From an uncultured Flammeovirgaceae bacterium (GTDB lineage Bacteria; Bacteroidota; Bacteroidia; Cytophagales; Cyclobacteriaceae): a stretch of 64,000 nucleotides of DNA. The translations under genes and the position numbers were made by a program. Positions 61,492 to 64,000 of the stretch are shown one piece after another (the stretch's first letter is position 1; the number at the start of each line of letters is the position of its first letter). Below the pieces are notes generated by a model. That model made no database searches and had not been told where the DNA came from. It saw only the letters and a list, made by a program, of their open reading frames with translations. The stretch lies in assembly GCA_937883755.1 (NCBI GenBank), contig CAKZYA010000059.1, positions 295,852 through 359,851 on the forward strand, given 5' to 3'.

Positions 61492-62319
61492 ATGATTGCT
61501 AAAAAATACGCCATTGGTTTAAGTCTACTTACTATTTTCTCAGCTTGTGAAGAAGTACCTGAGTTTCAGGAAGGAGAAAGTGCTCCGGTAGTACAAGCTT
61601 ACTTGTACGCCGGAGAGCCAGTCGATGATGTTCGCTTAACCGAATTGGTACCGTTTGTGAGTGATGTAGAAGAAGTTCCGGTGATTACCGATGCCGAAAT
61701 CACTATTGTTTTTGAAGGGAACCGCTACTCGCTTAGCCCCGCTTCGGAATTGGAAGGAACCTACAGTTACGAGGGCGATGACCTCACTATTGCTTCGGGT
61801 AATACCTACGGACTGGAATTTACCTACCAAGGTGAGCTGGCTACCGCGGAGACGACGGTTCCTTTCCCGCCCGAAGAAACGCAGATTTCGCAATCGGAAA
61901 TTTCGGTACCGCAAATTTTAACTCGCCGTGATTTGCTTCAGATCCGGGATTCTTTTTCCGAAACTATCGACGTGACATGGAATAACGACGAAGGTGAATA
62001 CTACTACGTGCTGATTGAAAATCTGGAAGAAAACCCGGAAGCTATTGATGTGAATAATTCGCTACCCCGTCAATTTTCCTTTGTTTCTGAGCCTACCCAG
62101 GAAAATATCTTTTCCCTTCGCCTGTTTGTGCATTACCAGCAGTACGGATTGCACCGGGCTCGGCTATTCCGGGTGAACGAAGAATACGCCAATCTCTACG
62201 AATCACTAGAGCAGGATTCCCGCAACCTGAACGAGCCATTTTCCAACGTCCGCAATGGGCTAGGTATCTTCACTGGCTTTGCCTACAATGAAGTATATTT
62301 TGAGGTGAAGAAGCGTTAG
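61492..62319 (+). CDS. DUF4249 lipoprotein, partner of the TonB receptor
   Basis: The 275-residue precursor has a lipoprotein signal ending FSACEE (Cys19). The mature part has the DUF4249 features VVQAYLYAGEPVDDVRLTEL, ITDAEITIVFEGNRYSLSP, LEGTYSYEGDDLTIASGNTYGLEFTY is read at residues 84-109, TAETTVPFPPE and a C-terminal GIFTGFAYNEVYFEV. The domain is all-beta, with immunoglobulin-like character. DUF4249 proteins usually follow a TonB receptor with a CarboxypepD-reg domain, as here, and are presumed surface-exposed partners in uptake. Confidence 0.9.
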   Translation: MIAKKYAIGLSLLTIFSACEEVPEFQEGESAPVVQAYLYAGEPVDDVRLTELVPFVSDVEEVPVITDAEITIVFEGNRYSLSPASELEGTYSYEGDDLTIASGNTYGLEFTYQGELATAETTVPFPPEETQISQSEISVPQILTRRDLLQIRDSFSETIDVTWNNDEGEYYYVLIENLEENPEAIDVNNSLPRQFSFVSEPTQENIFSLRLFVHYQQYGLHRARLFRVNEEYANLYESLEQDSRNLNEPFSNVRNGLGIFTGFAYNEVYFEVKKR

Positions 62320-62349
62320 TTAATCGATCTCCTAGGCGAAGTCCCCTTA

Positions 62350-62742
62350 TCATTTCACAATTTGTAAGTTATTTATTCTTTGAAAGTGATCTACGTTTTT
62401 TGTAGCTATTCTCAACCCTTTGCTTTTAGCAGTTGCTCCAATCAATAAGTCAGGGACAGCAATCATCTTGTTTCTTTTCTTGAGTTCTTGCTGAATGCTA
62501 ACCGCCTCTTTGGCGCACTGGCTATCGAATGCTAGTAAACTGAGCCTAGCAAATAGTGCATCCCAAAACGCGGTCTGACTTTTAGTAGCCCCCAGGTATA
62601 TTTCGTATTCAGTGATCACCGAAACCGCGAAGGCATATTGTTTTGAGGCAGCTAACTGATAGAAGTATGAATTAGTTTTATTCGCCTTTCTGAAGTAATC
62701 AATCAGCACTGATGTATCCAACAGAATTAGCTCGCTCGCCAT
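62350..62742 (-). CDS. vapC: VapC-like PIN-domain ribonuclease toxin
   Basis: The 130 residues have the PIN signatures LILLDTSVLIDYFRK (Asp8), a glutamate in SVITEYEIYLGAT, and the acidic cluster VPDLLIGATAKSKGLRIATKNVDHFQRI. This is a metal-dependent RNase fold of the VapC type, which cleaves tRNA or rRNA when free of antitoxin. It overlaps the antitoxin gene by 16 bp, in the usual order antitoxin then toxin on the minus strand. Catalytic residues look intact, so the module is likely active. Confidence 0.88.
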   Translation of the reverse strand: MASELILLDTSVLIDYFRKANKTNSYFYQLAASKQYAFAVSVITEYEIYLGATKSQTAFWDALFARLSLLAFDSQCAKEAVSIQQELKKRNKMIAVPDLLIGATAKSKGLRIATKNVDHFQRINNLQIVK

Positions 62743-62960
62743 TGGCTAAAGTTTTTTCGATTCTCTTCAAACTCCTGGTATTTTTTCTCGCTCATTATAG
62801 GCCCATTCGCCAGTAAGCTTTCTAACTCATCAATAGCTCCAACATTCTTTTCGCTGGAAATCTTTTCTATCTCCTGTTTCAGCTTATTTACCTCATCAAT
62901 AGGTAATTGATGGATTATGGCGATTAACTGCTCGTATCCTATATTTAATTTGACTTCCAT
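62727..62960 (-). CDS. Antitoxin of the VapBC-type pair
   Basis: The 77-residue protein begins MEVKLNIGYEQLIAIIHQLPIDEVNKLKQEIEKI, read as residues 1-34, and ends in a charged tail (KKYQEFEENRKNFSQWRAS) that would wrap the toxin. The N-terminal part resembles the DUF2281-like antitoxin group more than a classic AbrB-type VapB. It overlaps the PIN toxin gene by 16 bp. The region upstream (62961-63089) may hold the autoregulated promoter, but no operator palindrome was clear. Confidence 0.8.
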   Translation of the reverse strand: MEVKLNIGYEQLIAIIHQLPIDEVNKLKQEIEKISSEKNVGAIDELESLLANGPIMSEKKYQEFEENRKNFSQWRAS

Positions 62961-63089
62961 AGTTTGAAATAATTTACAGATTAACCAACTTAACTAACGA
63001 GTTTTTTGGTTTTAAGGATACCTATGTCGAATCGTATAGATTCACTCTATGGTTATGTAAAAGAAACTCTCCGTTTAACCTTTAAATAT

Positions 63090-63714
63090 TATTTTGCTAA
63101 TTCTTTGAGTGAACGGTCAAGCCATAGTTCGTACCAATCTAAAAAGTTAAGCCTTTCTGTGATTTCAAAGCAGGGATCAGGATAAATACCTTACTCGCTG
63201 CCTCGGTCGTCTATCCAAATATTACCGTACTCGACTCCATTGACTACTAAATTCATAAAAACCCCACAGCCAAAGTTAGCTATTCGCAATAACCCATTAA
63301 TCCACTTGCTATCGTAGTATATTTTGTCGCGCTTTTCGTATTAGGGTTCTTCATCAAACGCTCCTTCCTCAGAAGGTTACCAAAGTCCAGATTCCAGGGT
63401 TCGGTATGGGGAAAAGGTTGGCTTAGATCGATAAGGTACGCTTGGTTATGTGAATCCAAATCCTCGTACTGACTGTTCTCCAGTGGCTCTAATCCGTAAT
63501 AAGAACCGGCACCGCCGTTACCTACTTGCGCAAGAAAAGCTCGGTAGCTTGCTGGAAGTTGTATTTTATGAATTCGTTCAAACGTTACTAACTCACCCTC
63601 AGTTTTGGTTGGATTAAGATAACATTGGTGCTTTCCAGCCCCAAATATCTGGTAAATAGAATCAACTTCCTTTAACCTCACTAATTTCTCTTTTATCCGC
63701 TCAATCTGATTCAT
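63090..63714 (-). pseudogene. Disrupted SMI1/KNR4 (SUKH) family gene
   Basis: The intact frame (63714-63280, 144 residues) has the SUKH start: RIHKIQLPASYRAFLAQVGNGGAG and YYGLEPLE. It then fails. From about 63340 the homology continues in another frame as DKIYYDSKWINGLLRIANFGCG and then NLVVNGVEYGNIWIDDRG, a near-textbook SUKH core. It next meets an in-frame TAA at GSE-stop-GIYPDPCF and resumes as LNFLDWYELWLDRSLKELAK to a stop at 63090-63092. So there is one frameshift near 63340 and one nonsense codon. SUKH proteins are often immunity proteins to toxins. This copy cannot make a complete product. Confidence 0.85.
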
Positions 63715-63809
63715 TTTCTAAGCCAAAACGAAATGATTCCAATTTCTTTGACTGAAAGCTTATTCATACTCTATAAAGATATCCTGAATAGTAAAGAAAG
63801 TAATGATAA

Positions 63810-63980
63810 CTAAAAGGGTAAATCATCGTCTAAAATCTTATATTTTTCAATTTCCTTCTGAAGCAAAGGCTCTTTATCTCTACTTAAATAGTTTTTGACA
63901 TAATGAAAAATGACTGAATTTCCTTGGAGTAAGCCATCCTTTAATATGAACTGATTTAAACTTTTGCTAGGTATTTGCAC
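63810..63980 (-). CDS. Short C-terminal-like fragment, perhaps of a broken gene
   Basis: A GTG at 63980 opens 56 codons ending ILDDDLPF at 63810. The text LNQFILKDGLLQGNSVIFHYVKN and EIEKYKILDDDLPF looks protein-like. In another frame just upstream, SLLCVAGANT reads like the preceding part of the same protein, so a frameshift may split the gene. The window ends 20 bp further on. I do not recognise the family. Confidence 0.3.
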   Translation of the reverse strand: MQIPSKSLNQFILKDGLLQGNSVIFHYVKNYLSRDKEPLLQKEIEKYKILDDDLPF

Positions 63981-64000
63981 CAGCTACACAGAGCAAAGAT

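Overview
The window looks like a chromosomal segment from a marine or environmental member of the Bacteroidota, most likely a Cytophagales-type bacterium. The evidence is: TonB-dependent receptors with an N-terminal carboxypeptidase-like regulatory domain, a DUF4249 lipoprotein beside one of them, GH97, ThuA-like and sulfatase enzymes, a LytS/LytTR pair with clustered FtsX/MacB-like permeases, promoter boxes of the Bacteroidota form TAnnTTTG, and very weak Shine-Dalgarno sequences. I saw no rRNA, tRNA, CRISPR array or complete insertion sequence. Nearly every gene is intact.

Layout. 1-1137 is the N-terminal part of a TonB receptor that runs off the left edge. 1546-3216 is an unusual regulator fusing an alpha/beta hydrolase, a degenerate cyclase-like domain and an AraC HTH. 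It is followed by a nearly gene-free region with phased repeats. 3909-11415 is a curli-type extracellular amyloid cluster in the order csgE, csgF, csgG, giant curlin, minor curlin, beta-propeller lipoprotein. The secretion channel has an extra C-terminal barrel-like domain. The main subunit is a 926-residue acidic protein built of 27-residue units that alternate between two types. 11462-14317 holds GH97 glycosidase and fructosamine-kinase genes (minus strand). 14618-18900 holds a TonB receptor convergent with an OPT oligopeptide transporter. 19424-21969 is a divergent pair: a phage-type recombination-associated protein and a RecD-like helicase. 22031-28045 carries a sirtuin, a membrane-fusion protein, a sulfatase, a nucleoside transporter and an OmpH/Skp chaperone. 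28524-38824 is a LytS-type kinase and LytTR regulator followed by three large FtsX-like permeases and a small secreted protein. Two of the intergenic regions there carry matching 9-12-9 direct repeats that look like LytTR operators.

38920-53356 is mostly housekeeping and mixed genes: DUF1801, ThuA-like, pckA, a cassette-like TetR/membrane-protein module, a Crp-type regulator, a MITE-like element, DUF5946, an SGNH hydrolase, gcvP, a phosphoesterase, an acyl-CoA thioesterase and a sodium/solute symporter. 53454-54934 is a small Crp, SRPBCC and membrane-protein operon. It is convergent with a 1039-residue sortilin-like propeller protein. A REP-associated transposase with a REP-like palindrome inside its own reading frame follows. 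Then come a TonB receptor plus DUF4249 lipoprotein pair, a VapBC-type toxin-antitoxin pair, and a broken SUKH (SMI1/KNR4) gene at the right edge.

The most distinctive system is the curli-like cluster. After it come the putative LytTR/FtsX regulon with its repeat operators, the hydrolase-cyclase-AraC fusion, and the small mobile or repeat elements (cassette-like inverted repeats, MITE-like element, REP-in-RAYT). All functional statements rest on reading motifs by eye. No database search was run.
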